The notes under the pieces are model-generated. The model saw only the letters and a list, made by a program, of their open reading frames with translations. It had not been told where the DNA came from and did no database searches. A stretch of 64,000 nt of DNA from Saccharothrix violaceirubra (GTDB lineage: Bacteria; Actinomycetota; Actinomycetes; Mycobacteriales; Pseudonocardiaceae), in assembly GCF_014203755.1 (NCBI RefSeq), contig NZ_JACHJS010000001.1, positions 3,720,001-3,784,000 on the forward strand. The letters run 5' to 3'. This document shows, piece by piece, positions 27,316 to 35,963 of the stretch; position 1 is the stretch's first letter; each line of letters opens with the position of its first letter. The position numbers were made by a program, and so were the translations under genes.

Positions 27316-28422
27316 ATGTCCGAGTTAGGTGACGCACTGAAGTCGGCCCGTAGTGCCGCCGGGTGGAGTCTCGCCCGAATGGCGCAAGCGGCCCACTACA
27401 GCAGGTCGTATCTGAGCCTCATTGAGAACGGCAAACGATCTCCTGCACCGGACGTCATCGCGGCCTATGAGCAATATTTGGGAGTACCGATCGGGAGTGA
27501 CGCGGTTCGTCGGGCACATGAGTGGCTGGTTGCTCAGTCTCCGATGGTCGAGCAGACCCGAAGCGGGCGAAGGGTGGGGACGACCCTCTCGGACGCCCTT
27601 GACGCCCGAGTGGTCGAACTGCGACACCTTGACGATGTAGTCGGAAGCCAGGATCTGCTGCCTGCCGTCCGCAAGGAACTCGCGGAGGCAGAAGCGTTGG
27701 TGCGCAATAGTTCCTACCCCGACATCATCGGTTCGAGGTTGCTGACGGCAACGGGGGAACTGGCTCAGCTTGCCGGTTGGGTCGCGAGCGACGCAGGGCT
27801 TCACGCGGAGGCTCAGCGCGTGTACCTGTCAGGAGTCTCGGCGGCAGAGGCCGCGAACGACTTCGTCCTTGGGGGACAACTGTTTTCGTCGCTCAGCTAC
27901 CAGATGGCGAACGTCGGGAACGCCGAAGACGCCTTGCTGTTGGCACGCACGGCGACGCATGGCGCCCGCGATGCCACGCCAGTCGTGCGAGCCCTCCTCC
28001 TTGAACGCGTGGCATGGGCGAGTGCGCGGGTCGGAGACCGCGAAGCAACGCGGCGAACGCTGGACGAGGTGGACGACGCGTACGAGCGTCGGACAGATGG
28101 CCTTCCCGAGCCTGAGTGGGTTTATTGGCTCAACAGAGCCGAAATCGATGTGATGGCGGGTCGCTGCATGATCGAGTTGGGTGCGCCCGATAAGGCTGAG
28201 CCGTTGCTCTCAGCAGCTATCGCCACCTACCCGGTCGAACAGGCTCGTGAGGTTGCGCTCTACCTGACTTGGCTAGCTGAGGCATACGCACGATCGGGAC
28301 AGATGGACGCCGCCGGGGCGACGCTGAGCGACGCGCGAGGCTTTGCGGCGGCCATGCCGTCGGCACGGACGAGCTTGCGCTTGTCTACCGTCGCGACGCT
28401 CATCGGCGACTACTCTGAGTAG
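27316..28422 (+). CDS. XRE-family regulator with TPR-like C-terminal domain
   Basis: A 368-residue protein. Residues ~5-60 are an XRE HTH (ARMAQAAHYSRSYLSLIENGKR); the rest is helical, TPR-like (AEAQRVYLSGVSAAEAANDF, NRAEIDVMAGRCMIELGAPDKAEPLL). Proteins of this form often bind peptides or act as specialised-metabolite regulators in actinomycetes. ATG start with GGGGG upstream. Divergent from the radical SAM operon, it is the obvious candidate regulator of that locus. Confidence 0.8.
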   Translation: MSELGDALKSARSAAGWSLARMAQAAHYSRSYLSLIENGKRSPAPDVIAAYEQYLGVPIGSDAVRRAHEWLVAQSPMVEQTRSGRRVGTTLSDALDARVVELRHLDDVVGSQDLLPAVRKELAEAEALVRNSSYPDIIGSRLLTATGELAQLAGWVASDAGLHAEAQRVYLSGVSAAEAANDFVLGGQLFSSLSYQMANVGNAEDALLLARTATHGARDATPVVRALLLERVAWASARVGDREATRRTLDEVDDAYERRTDGLPEPEWVYWLNRAEIDVMAGRCMIELGAPDKAEPLLSAAIATYPVEQAREVALYLTWLAEAYARSGQMDAAGATLSDARGFAAAMPSARTSLRLSTVATLIGDYSE

Positions 28423-28515
28423 TCGACCGGAAGCCGGCCAAGCCTCGTCTGCCAGGTCTGCACCGACTGCCTCACGCTCTCCACCCGCCAGTGCCCCGCA
28501 TTGCGACGCGGCCAC

Positions 28516-28695
28516 GCCATGGTCCGCGTACGAAACGCACCCATCATCGGAGTCCACGGCGCACTCCACGCCACCTCACCCAACGGCGTACGGGCATGGA
28601 AACCCACCATCGTCACGTTCGACGATCCCGCACTTTCCTGGGTCCTCGCTTCCCACCTGGTTCGCGAACTCCGAGACATCACGCTGAAACGCTGA
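28516..28695 (+). CDS. Short hypothetical ORF after the XRE-TPR gene
   Basis: 59 codons (MVRVRNAPIIGVHGALHATS...), in the 382-base gap 28423-28804. The frame is continuous with the XRE gene beyond its TAG at 28420, and the bases between encode a cysteine-rich stretch (CQVCTDC) with no start codon. It may be the remnant of a longer gene. Nothing else is seen in the gap apart from a -10 box at 28793. Confidence 0.3.
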   Translation, partial: AMVRVRNAPIIGVHGALHATSPNGVRAWKPTIVTFDDPALSWVLASHLVRELRDITLKR

Positions 28696-28804
28696 GCCTC
28701 TCGGAAACCCGGAGTCCCTCCACCGACACATCATCGGCTTCCTGCGGACGCGGACCCGGACGACCTCCGGTGAACCCGACTGGTCAACGCACTAGCCTGC
28801 CCGC

Positions 28805-29746
28805 GTGCCCAGTCCCACAGCACGAGCCTTACGCGCCCTGGAGATTCTTCAAGCCCGTCCCGGCACGACGGCCGACCAGCTCGCCGAACGCCTGGGTGTC
28901 ACCGAACGCGCCGCCCGGCGTTACGTCGGCATCCTGCGGGAGGCCGGAATCCGGGTCGACTCGACCCGGGGACCGCACGGTGGCTACCGCCTCCGGCGCG
29001 GCACCAGGCTGTCTCCGGTCGTGTTCACCCAGGACGAGGTGCTGAGCCTGGTCATGGCCGTGCTCGACAGCCATCCCACGGCCACCGACTCGGCGCTGAC
29101 GAAGGTCCTGCGGGCGCTGCCCGAGGACATCGCGCACCACGCCGCCGTGCTGCGTGAGCACGCCGCCACGGCACCGGACCGGCAGGCGGCCCGGCCGGAC
29201 CCGGCCACGGCGAGCGCCTTGGTCGCGGCCGTCGCGGCCCGCCACCGGGTGGTGATCGCCTACCGCGGCACGTCGGGCGACGAGTGGCGGGCCAAGGTGG
29301 ACCCGTGGGCGGTGGTCGTCCGCCATGGTCGCTGGTACCTGCTGTGCCATTCGCACCGCGCGGACGCCGTGCGCACGTACCGCGTGGATCGGATTCGGGC
29401 AGTGGTGCGCACCGCGCGGGAATTCCAGCCGCCCGCCGACCTCGACCCGGTCGCGACGCTGGAGGAGAACCTGGGCCGGGGCTGGGCACACCCCACCCGC
29501 GTGGTGTTCGACGCGCCGCTGGACGCGGTCGCACACTGGGTCCGCCCGCCCATGGGCCGCCTCGAACCCCTGGGCGACGGGTGCGTGCTGGTCGGCAGCA
29601 CCGGCAACCCGGCCATGTACGCCCAAGAGTGGCTCGCGGCCATGCCGTTCCCGTTCCGCGTCGAGGGCGGGGACGCGCTGCGTGCCGCGGTGGCGGCGGT
29701 GGCGGACCGGTTCGCCGCGGCCCTCGACCACCGGGCGATGCCGTGA
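28805..29746 (+). CDS. YafY-type HTH/WYL-domain regulator
   Basis: A 313-residue regulator: N-terminal winged HTH (TADQLAERLGVTERAARRYVGIL), middle WYL domain (RHRVVIAYRGTSGDEWRAKVDPWAVVVRHGRWYLLCHS; the WYL triad is visible) and a C-terminal WCX-like part. WYL regulators bind nucleotides or nucleic acids and often control defence loci. TAGCCT at 28793-28798 is six bases before the GTG, so the transcript looks leaderless. A GTGA overlap couples it to the ATPase at 29743. Confidence 0.87.
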   Translation: MPSPTARALRALEILQARPGTTADQLAERLGVTERAARRYVGILREAGIRVDSTRGPHGGYRLRRGTRLSPVVFTQDEVLSLVMAVLDSHPTATDSALTKVLRALPEDIAHHAAVLREHAATAPDRQAARPDPATASALVAAVAARHRVVIAYRGTSGDEWRAKVDPWAVVVRHGRWYLLCHSHRADAVRTYRVDRIRAVVRTAREFQPPADLDPVATLEENLGRGWAHPTRVVFDAPLDAVAHWVRPPMGRLEPLGDGCVLVGSTGNPAMYAQEWLAAMPFPFRVEGGDALRAAVAAVADRFAAALDHRAMP

Positions 29747-31476
29747 ACCCCGACCAGAACGCCGTCGCCTCCGGCTCGGGGATCGTGGTGCAGGCCGGGC
29801 GGGACGTGTACCTCGGCGGTGGGCCCGAACGAAAGGCCGGGCCGCCCGGCGTCGCGTTGGCGGACGCCCTCGTCTCGGGTGCGGAGGCGTACGAGGTGCA
29901 CCCTGCCCTCACGGTCGGGTCCACGCCCACCGAAGAGCTGACCGCCTACGTCCGCCGGACGTTCGACGACCGGCTCGCCGGGATCGCGGCGTCGGCACGC
30001 GACGGCGCCTGTCGCATGGCGGTCCTGGTCGGGGGCTCGTCCAGTGGCAAGACGCGGGCGTGCTGGGAGTCGTTGCACTCGTTCGGCGCCGGATGGCGGC
30101 TGTGGCACCCGCTCGACGGCGAGCAGCTCGTCGAGGGCCTGAAGGCCGGGATCGCACCCCGGACCGTGGTCTGGCTCAACGAGTTGCAGCGGTTCCTGGT
30201 CCGCGAAGAAGAGCCGCGGTGGCGTGCTGCCGCGATCGCACTCCGCGGCCTGGTGGCCGCTCCGGTCGAGGGTGTCCTCATCCTCGCGACGATCTGGGAC
30301 GAGCACGACCGGTGGCAGGCGTTGACGGGACCGCCACCGCCCGGAGGTCCCGATCACTACGCCCAGGCGAGGGAGCTGCTGCGCCGGGCCGACGTCATCC
30401 CCGTCGCCGCGACGCTCGACGCGGGCGAACGCGCACGGGCAGAGGAGGCCGCGCAGTCGGATGCCCGCTGGGCGGTGGCGTTGGTCGAGGACCGCCCGAT
30501 CCCCTTCCTGGCCGGCGCCCGCTACCTGGTCGACCGCTATACCACCGGATCGCCCGCCGCACGGGCCGTGCTGGAGGCCGCCGCCGACGCCCGGCGCATG
30601 GGCATGCCGACCGTGCTGTCCCTCGCGTTCCTCGAACAGGCCGCCCGGGACTACCTCGACGACGCCGACCACGACCGGCTGCCGCCCGGCGTCGGGTGGG
30701 TGCGACACGTGATCGAGACCGACGTGCGCGTCGGCGGGTTCGGCGTGCCCGGTCCCCTGCGCCCGTCGGGCTCGGGGTACCGGCTCGCGGACTACCTGGA
30801 GAACCACCTGGGCCGACGCCGGGTGGCCGTGCAGCCCCGGGACAGCCTGTGGTCGGCGACCGTCGACGTGGTCCCGGACACCGCAGTCCTGTCCACTCTG
30901 GCCGAAGCCGCCATGCGACGGGGCAGGTTCGGCCCGGCGACGCGGCTGTCCGCCAGGGCGCTCGATCTGGGGGACCTCGGGTCCGCCCGCATGCTGGTCA
31001 CGTTGCTGGAGAACGCGGGCGAGCATGCCGAGGCGTTGTCGATCGCGGAACGCGCCGGGCTGGACCGTGCCGTCGAGCGCCTGCGCCGCAAGATCGACGA
31101 CGGGGACACCGGATTCGACCTGTCGCTGTGGTGGGTCGAGGCCGAGGAGGGGACGCGGGAGAACGGCGAGGAACTCGTGTGGGACGACACGCTCGACGCG
31201 TTCTCCGCGCGCCTCGACGACGCGGGCGACGACCTCGCCGCCGCCGAGCGGATCGCGGTCGAGGCCGCCGCGGCGGGCTACCTGTGGCCGTTCTTCCACC
31301 TCGCGGTCGGCCGGGAGGAGGTGGGCGACGTGCTCGGCGCGGAACGGCTGTGGCGGCAGTCGATCGCCGCCGGCAACGTGTTCCGCGTCCTCAACCTGGC
31401 CGAACTGCGCGGGGACGCCGAACGGACATGGCGGTTCGCCATCACCGCGGACGGGCTGCCGGCGGACGGGCTGTAG
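29743..31476 (+). CDS. STAND-like P-loop ATPase with VVQAGRDV N terminus
   Basis: A 577-residue protein starting at GTG within the WYL gene stop. Residues 15-22 are VVQAGRDV, the same octamer as in the sensor at 10992. Walker A is GGSSSGKT (97-104); VVWLNELQRF (142-151) fits Walker B. The second half is helical and TPR-like (ARALDLGDLGSARMLVTLLENAGEHAEAL). No catalytic effector domain is seen. The coupling to a WYL regulator makes a two-gene unit of defence-like type; that function is inference. Confidence 0.72.
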   Translation: MNPDQNAVASGSGIVVQAGRDVYLGGGPERKAGPPGVALADALVSGAEAYEVHPALTVGSTPTEELTAYVRRTFDDRLAGIAASARDGACRMAVLVGGSSSGKTRACWESLHSFGAGWRLWHPLDGEQLVEGLKAGIAPRTVVWLNELQRFLVREEEPRWRAAAIALRGLVAAPVEGVLILATIWDEHDRWQALTGPPPPGGPDHYAQARELLRRADVIPVAATLDAGERARAEEAAQSDARWAVALVEDRPIPFLAGARYLVDRYTTGSPAARAVLEAAADARRMGMPTVLSLAFLEQAARDYLDDADHDRLPPGVGWVRHVIETDVRVGGFGVPGPLRPSGSGYRLADYLENHLGRRRVAVQPRDSLWSATVDVVPDTAVLSTLAEAAMRRGRFGPATRLSARALDLGDLGSARMLVTLLENAGEHAEALSIAERAGLDRAVERLRRKIDDGDTGFDLSLWWVEAEEGTRENGEELVWDDTLDAFSARLDDAGDDLAAAERIAVEAAAAGYLWPFFHLAVGREEVGDVLGAERLWRQSIAAGNVFRVLNLAELRGDAERTWRFAITADGLPADGL

Positions 31477-31478
31477 AT

Positions 31479-31511
31479 CTCCCGGCCGGCCGCGGAGTGG
31501 CCGGCCGGGAG
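31479..31511. terminator. Bidirectional terminator hairpin
   Basis: A perfect 13-bp stem (31479-31491 with 31499-31511) and a seven-base loop between the ATPase stop and the convergent RidA gene. Confidence 0.85.
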
Positions 31512-31522
31512 GTCCGAAAAGG

Positions 31523-31930
31523 TCAGTCCACGACCGCGACGGCGTCCACCTCGACCAGGAAGTCGGGCGAGGCGAGCGCGGTGACGCCGATCAGCGTCCC
31601 GGCCGCCAGCGGCCGGACGCCCAGCTTCTCGGCGGCACGGGCCACGCCCGCGTTGTACAGCGCCAGCTTGTCCGGCGTGTAGTCGACGATGTAGATCGTC
31701 ACCTTGGCCACGTCGTCGAACGTCGCGCCCGCGCCCGCCAACGCCGTGGCGATGTTGAGGTAGCACCGCTCGACCTGGCCTTCCAGGTCGCCGGCCGCGA
31801 CCAGGGTCCCGTCCGCCTCGACGGCGACCTGGCCCGCGACGTACACGGTCCGCGAGCCGGTCGCGACGGCGATCTGGCGGTAGGCCTCGACCTGCGGGAG
31901 GCCGGGCGGGTTGATGCGCGTGACTGTCAT
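31523..31930 (-). CDS. RidA/YjgF-family deaminase-like protein
   Basis: A 135-residue RidA-family protein, typical length. Features: TVYVAGQVAVEADGTLV, a VTIYIVD strand and RPLAAGTLIGVTALASPDFLVEVDAVAVV at the C terminus. RidA proteins hydrolyse reactive imines made by PLP enzymes, but the catalytic Arg of true RidA (usually PARS/PART) is replaced here by PLAAGT, so it belongs to another subgroup. ATG at 31930 after GAGGAGAAG. It follows the gene at 31942 on the same strand with an 11-base gap. Confidence 0.85.
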   Translation of the reverse strand: MTVTRINPPGLPQVEAYRQIAVATGSRTVYVAGQVAVEADGTLVAAGDLEGQVERCYLNIATALAGAGATFDDVAKVTIYIVDYTPDKLALYNAGVARAAEKLGVRPLAAGTLIGVTALASPDFLVEVDAVAVVD

Positions 31931-31941
31931 GCTTCTCCTCG

Positions 31942-32880
31942 TCAACGGGTGAGTACCAACGATCGTGCCATCGCCCGGAACGCCGGGTGCTGGTCGTCGT
32001 GGACCAAGGGGTCGTACCAGCCGCTGAGCACGAGGTAGCCGGCGGGCCGGAAGAGGACCGTGCAGTACACCGCTTCCCACCGGCCGGTGCCCCGGCCGGT
32101 GATCTCGTAGCCGGGCAGGCCCGCGATCTCCACCGCCGCGGCGTCGTCGACGGTCGGCGTGGACGGCAGGGCGGCGAAGCGCCCGAGGGCCGCGTCCCGG
32201 CGGTCTTCGTCCGGGGTCGCCACGTCGTCGACGGACGCGGCCACGACGAAAACGGGCACGTCATCGCCTGTTTCCGGGCCCAGCGTCAGCAGCAGCGCCG
32301 AGCCGGGGTGCGACGAGCGGTGGTAGCCGGGCGCCGGGGTGACGTCGAAGCCCAGGTCGCCGGGCGCGCGGGTGGCGCCGCGCCGGGCGGCGGTGAGGAC
32401 GGCCAGGGCCTCGGGAGTGCTCAACGGGTCGTCGTCGGCCAACGTCGCGGTCAGCATCACGAACTCGTCGTCGGTGATGAGAGCCACAACCGCCTTACGC
32501 ACCCGAGCATCCCCCACGCGCTGGATGCCCGTCGTGGCCACCGCCGGGAAACCGGCGACCTCCAACCGTTGTGGACGGTCCAGTTCCAACCCCTGTGCGG
32601 CGGCCCGCACCCCGGTGAAGCCGGTGGCGAGGTCGGTCAGGATCTCCTCCGCGTCCGCGTCCGGGGTCAACGGGTTCACGGCGACCAGCACCGAGGTGCC
32701 CGCTCCGGGTCTGACCAGGCCGGGCAGCGCCGGGTCGACCGCCATCCCGGTGGGCACGCGCAGCAGGAAGTGCGTGCGCGGGATGGCCGTGTAGCCGGGC
32801 GCGACCCGTGGTCTCCGCCGGATCAGCGCGACGACGGCACCGACCAGACCCGCCACGACCAACACCGCGCGCACCGACAC
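31942..32880 (-). CDS. Hypothetical membrane-anchored protein
   Basis: A 312-residue protein with one N-terminal hydrophobic helix (VLVVAGLVGAVVALI) followed by RRR, then two similar alpha/beta halves (~30-155, ~165-312), e.g. FLLRVPTGMAVDPALPG. No family recognised. The start is GTG 32880 with GGGAGG upstream; GTG 32874 is equally possible. Probably cotranscribed with the RidA-like gene. Confidence 0.6.
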   Translation of the reverse strand: MSVRAVLVVAGLVGAVVALIRRRPRVAPGYTAIPRTHFLLRVPTGMAVDPALPGLVRPGAGTSVLVAVNPLTPDADAEEILTDLATGFTGVRAAAQGLELDRPQRLEVAGFPAVATTGIQRVGDARVRKAVVALITDDEFVMLTATLADDDPLSTPEALAVLTAARRGATRAPGDLGFDVTPAPGYHRSSHPGSALLLTLGPETGDDVPVFVVAASVDDVATPDEDRRDAALGRFAALPSTPTVDDAAAVEIAGLPGYEITGRGTGRWEAVYCTVLFRPAGYLVLSGWYDPLVHDDQHPAFRAMARSLVLTR

Positions 32881-32936
32881 CCTGCCTCCCGAAACCCGGC
32901 GACCTGCGGCGCACGGTACCCCGGCGGTACGACAGG

Positions 32937-33902
32937 TCAGGGCGTTTCGGGCGGGTTCCGCGCGGGGCGGAGCACGATGTTGCCCACTTTGCGACCGCTG
33001 TCCACGCGCTTGTAGGCCGTCACGACGTCGTCGAGGCCGTACGTCGCGTCGATCACGGCGACGATCTTCGCCTGCGCGGCCAGGTCCAGCAGGAACGCGA
33101 AATCGGCGGCCCGCTCGGGTGCGGGACCGGCGGCCACGTTCCCCCGGGCGCGGATCGTGTCGCCCAGGCCGGCGACGGCGAGCAGCAGTCGGCCGCGGTC
33201 GGTCAGCAGGCGGCGGCCCGACGCGATCGACAGGGTGCCGACCGTGTCCAGGACCAGGTCGAACCGGTCGGTGGTGCGGACGAGGCCGCCGTCGGCGTAG
33301 TCGATCACGTGGTCGGCGCCGAGGCCGCGCACCAGATCGGCGTTGCGGGCGCTGGTCACGCCGGTCACCGCGGCGCCGAAGTACTTGGCCAACTGGACGG
33401 CGTTGGTACCGACCGCACCCGACGCGCCGTTGACCAGGACGGACATCCCGGCCGCGAGGGAACCCTTGTCCCGCAGGTAGTGCAACGCCGTGCCGCCGCC
33501 GAACAGCAGGGCCGCCGCGTCGTCGTGCCGCACCGCCGCGGGCTTGCGGGCGACCCTCGCCGCCGATACCGCGACGTACTCGGCGTGCGCGCCGAACCGG
33601 ACGCCCGTCATGCCGGACACCTCGTCTCCGGCGGTGAAACCCTCGGCCGCCGATTCGACGACCACTCCGGAGAACGCTCCACCGAGGACTTTCCGACGTG
33701 GACGGACCACACCGAACGCCAACCGCGCGAACACCCCGAAACCGGACGGGAACCGCGCTCCTCGGATGCGCGCGTCGGCCGACGTCACCGCCACGGCCTC
33801 CACCCGCACCAGGACCTCGCCCGCCCGGGGCACGGGCCTGGCGACCTCCGCGACCCGCACGACCTCCGGTGGTCCGTACCTGTCCACAACCGCTGCGCGC
33901 AT
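32937..33902 (-). CDS. Medium-chain (quinone-oxidoreductase-type) dehydrogenase
   Basis: A 321-residue zinc-independent MDR enzyme: N-terminal GroES-like part (MRAAVVDRYGPPEVVRV), NADP loop LVNGASGAVGTNAVQLAKYFGA. No zinc cysteine cluster is present. It would reduce quinones or enals with NADPH. Divergent from the TetR gene at 33974, with two palindromic sites between them. Confidence 0.87.
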   Translation of the reverse strand: MRAAVVDRYGPPEVVRVAEVARPVPRAGEVLVRVEAVAVTSADARIRGARFPSGFGVFARLAFGVVRPRRKVLGGAFSGVVVESAAEGFTAGDEVSGMTGVRFGAHAEYVAVSAARVARKPAAVRHDDAAALLFGGGTALHYLRDKGSLAAGMSVLVNGASGAVGTNAVQLAKYFGAAVTGVTSARNADLVRGLGADHVIDYADGGLVRTTDRFDLVLDTVGTLSIASGRRLLTDRGRLLLAVAGLGDTIRARGNVAAGPAPERAADFAFLLDLAAQAKIVAVIDATYGLDDVVTAYKRVDSGRKVGNIVLRPARNPPETP

Positions 33903-33910
33903 ACCCTCTC

Positions 33911-33952
33911 CTTACACCTGTAAGCCGGAACGGTAGCCTTACACCCGTAAGG
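33911..33952. promoter_or_regulatory. Two TetR operator-like palindromes
   Basis: CTTACA-CC-TGTAAG (33911-33924) and CCTTAC-ACCC-GTAAGG (33937-33952): perfect inverted repeats 27 bp apart centre to centre, sharing CTTAC/GTAAG. They occupy the whole divergent promoter region. Confidence 0.8.
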
Positions 33953-33973
33953 TCGCAAGGAGGTCCTTCCGAG

Positions 33974-34606
33974 ATGCCCGCACGCCTCACGCACGCCCGC
34001 GTCGTCGACGCCGCCGCACAGGTGGCCGACCGGGGCGGGCTCGCCCACGTGACCATGCGCAACGTGGGCCGGGAACTGGGCGTCGAAGCGATGTCCCTGT
34101 ACCACCACGTCGCCGGCAAGGACGCCCTCCTCGACAGCCTGACCGAGTGGATCTTCGCCCGCATCGACCTGCCCGACGTGGACGCACCGTGGCGCACGGC
34201 GATGGCCGACCGCGCCACGTCCGTCCGGACCGTCCTTTCCGGACACACGTGGGCGTTGGGCCTGATCGAATCGCGCCGTTCACCCGGACCGTGGCTGCTG
34301 CGCCACCACGACGCCGTGCTGGGTTGCCTGCGCCGCAACGGTTTCCCGGTCGCGCTGGCGGCCAGCGCGTACTCCGTGCTCGACGCCTACGTGTTCGGCT
34401 TCGTGCTGACGGAACTGAACCTCCCGTTCGAACCGGGCGAGTCCGCGGCGGAGTTCGTGGCACAACTCGACCTGCCCACCGACCACTACCCCCACCTCGC
34501 GGAACTGGTCGCGGAACAGATCACGGATCCGGGCTACTCCTACGGCGCCGAGTTCGACCGTGGGCTGGCCCTCGTCCTCGACGGCTTGGAGGCGCGGCTC
34601 GGCTGA
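33974..34606 (+). CDS. TetR-family regulator (TetR_C type)
   Basis: A 210-residue repressor with HTH MRNVGRELGVEAMSLYHHVAGKDALLD, the form found in TetR-class proteins with a C-terminal TetR_C ligand domain. ATG start with AAGGAGG ten bases upstream. Likely controls itself and the divergent dehydrogenase through the paired operators. Confidence 0.88.
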   Translation: MPARLTHARVVDAAAQVADRGGLAHVTMRNVGRELGVEAMSLYHHVAGKDALLDSLTEWIFARIDLPDVDAPWRTAMADRATSVRTVLSGHTWALGLIESRRSPGPWLLRHHDAVLGCLRRNGFPVALAASAYSVLDAYVFGFVLTELNLPFEPGESAAEFVAQLDLPTDHYPHLAELVAEQITDPGYSYGAEFDRGLALVLDGLEARLG

Positions 34607-34619
34607 TCACCCGAAGGGA

Positions 34620-34654
34620 GGTGCCCGAGTGCGTATTTCGGGGTGTCCGAGCGG
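34620..34654. repeat. 22-bp repeat family, one and a half units
   Basis: One unit at 34620-34641 (GTGCCCGAGTGCGTATTTCG core) and a partial second at 34642-34654. It lies just past the TetR stop in the same orientation as the copies at 39921. Confidence 0.7.
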
Positions 34655-34683
34655 AGGACTCGCGAGGGGGTTTCAGCGGGTTC

Positions 34684-34706
34684 TCAGGTCCTCAGCGTGC
34701 CCTCAG
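34684..34706 (+). promoter_or_regulatory. Three TCAG repeats upstream of a secreted-protein gene
   Basis: TCAG at 34684, 34692 and 34703, spaced 8 and 11 bases, within 46 bases of the ATG at 34730. Short direct repeats of this type are typical of response-regulator binding sites; which one binds is unknown. Confidence 0.4.
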
Positions 34707-34729
34707 GGACGACACGCGATCTTGAGGAC

Positions 34730-35278
34730 ATGAAGTCGTTACTCACCCTCGCCACGCTCGGAGTCCTGCTCACCGGGGCGGCGGTCGCGAGCGCGTCGCC
34801 CGCCGACGGCGACGCCGACCGGGGCCGGCCCGCGAGCGTCACGGGCTCGGCCCAGGTCCGCTACCACTACGTGCCCACCGAAGAGATCAAGTTCGAGTTC
34901 GACGCCCAGGCGGCGCCGTTCACCCGGATCACGCCGGACTCGCCGAACGGCCGCCCCACCGACGCCCGCGGCACCGTGCGCATCTCGCACGTCATCCGGG
35001 GCACGACCTACACGGCCGAGGCCGAGGTCGACTGCCTGCTCACCGGCGGCCCGTCCGCCACGCTCACCGCGCTGGTCACGGCCACCTCCCACGGCCAGGT
35101 GCCCAACGGCGAACGCCTGGGCTTCAGCGTGCTCGACGGGCACCCCGACCGCATGGGCTTCTCGTGGGGCCTGGTCGACGGCACCGACGTGCGCCCGTGC
35201 ATGGCGGCGGCACCGTTCACCACCGTGGTCAAGGGCGGCTTCAAGGTCCACCACGTGGACGCGCCCAAGCCCGGCTGA
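34730..35278 (+). CDS. Secreted hypothetical protein
   Basis: A 182-residue protein with a signal peptide (LLTLATLGVLLTGAAVASASP, cleavage near residue 22). The mature part is beta-rich with two cysteines (VDCLL, RPCMA). No family recognised. ATG preceded by TTGAGGAC. The secreted cyclophilin follows 43 bases later under its own leaderless promoter. Confidence 0.7.
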   Translation: MKSLLTLATLGVLLTGAAVASASPADGDADRGRPASVTGSAQVRYHYVPTEEIKFEFDAQAAPFTRITPDSPNGRPTDARGTVRISHVIRGTTYTAEAEVDCLLTGGPSATLTALVTATSHGQVPNGERLGFSVLDGHPDRMGFSWGLVDGTDVRPCMAAAPFTTVVKGGFKVHHVDAPKPG

Positions 35279-35321
35279 GCGGCGGTTCAGGGGACAGCGA
35301 CCGGGCCCTAGCGTCGAGCCC

Positions 35322-35963
35322 ATGCGAATGGTTCTGGTCGTCCTCATGATCGCCTTCTCGGTGGTCGCGGCGCCCGCCGCCGCGGCCACCGGGACACCGG
35401 GAACCAAGCGGTGCGAGTTCATCCCGACGCCGGAGAACCCGGCGGCGAAACCCGTGCGCCCGCCACGCCCGAAAGCCTCGACCAAGGGCAAGGCCGTGGT
35501 CGCGCTGCACACCAACTACGGCCGGATCGTCATCCGACTCGACCGCGCGAACGCGACCTGCGCCGTGCACAACTTCGTGCACCTGACCCGGAAGTCGTTC
35601 TACGACCGGACGCAGTGCTTCCGGCTGACGGACTCGCCCCGGCTCGGCGTCCTGCAATGCGGCGACCTCGTCCGCCAGGAGGAGGGCGGCCCCGGCTACC
35701 GGTTCGCCGACGAGGTCACCGGCAAGGAGACCTACCCGCGCGGCACGGTGGCCATGGGCAACCAGGGACCCGGCACCAACGGCAGCGAGTTCTTCATCGT
35801 GCACTCACGCGCGGACATCCCGCCTGTGTACAGCGTGCTCGGCCAAGTCGTGCACGGCCTGGACACGCTGGACCGGATCGTCGCGGCGGGCATCGACGAC
35901 ACCGACCAGGACGGCCCGCCGAAACGACCGGTTCGGATCCACCGGGCGGAAGTCCTCGACTGA
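35322..35963 (+). CDS. Secreted cyclophilin-type peptidyl-prolyl isomerase
   Basis: A 213-residue protein: signal peptide (residues 1-22), then a cyclophilin domain with GRIVIRLDRANATCAVHNFVHL, FYDRTQCFRL and TVAMGNQGPGTNGSEFFIV. The catalytic Arg is expected in CFRL. It would aid folding of exported proteins. TAGCGT (35309-35314) is seven bases before the ATG, so the transcript is leaderless. Its stop abuts the convergent histidine kinase stop. Confidence 0.88.
   Translation: MRMVLVVLMIAFSVVAAPAAAATGTPGTKRCEFIPTPENPAAKPVRPPRPKASTKGKAVVALHTNYGRIVIRLDRANATCAVHNFVHLTRKSFYDRTQCFRLTDSPRLGVLQCGDLVRQEEGGPGYRFADEVTGKETYPRGTVAMGNQGPGTNGSEFFIVHSRADIPPVYSVLGQVVHGLDTLDRIVAAGIDDTDQDGPPKRPVRIHRAEVLD

Noticed and set aside
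32880..34338. 798-codon minus-strand frame covering the MDR and TetR genes
   Set aside because: Only the last 312 codons have protein-like character; the rest is a shadow of the MDR gene.
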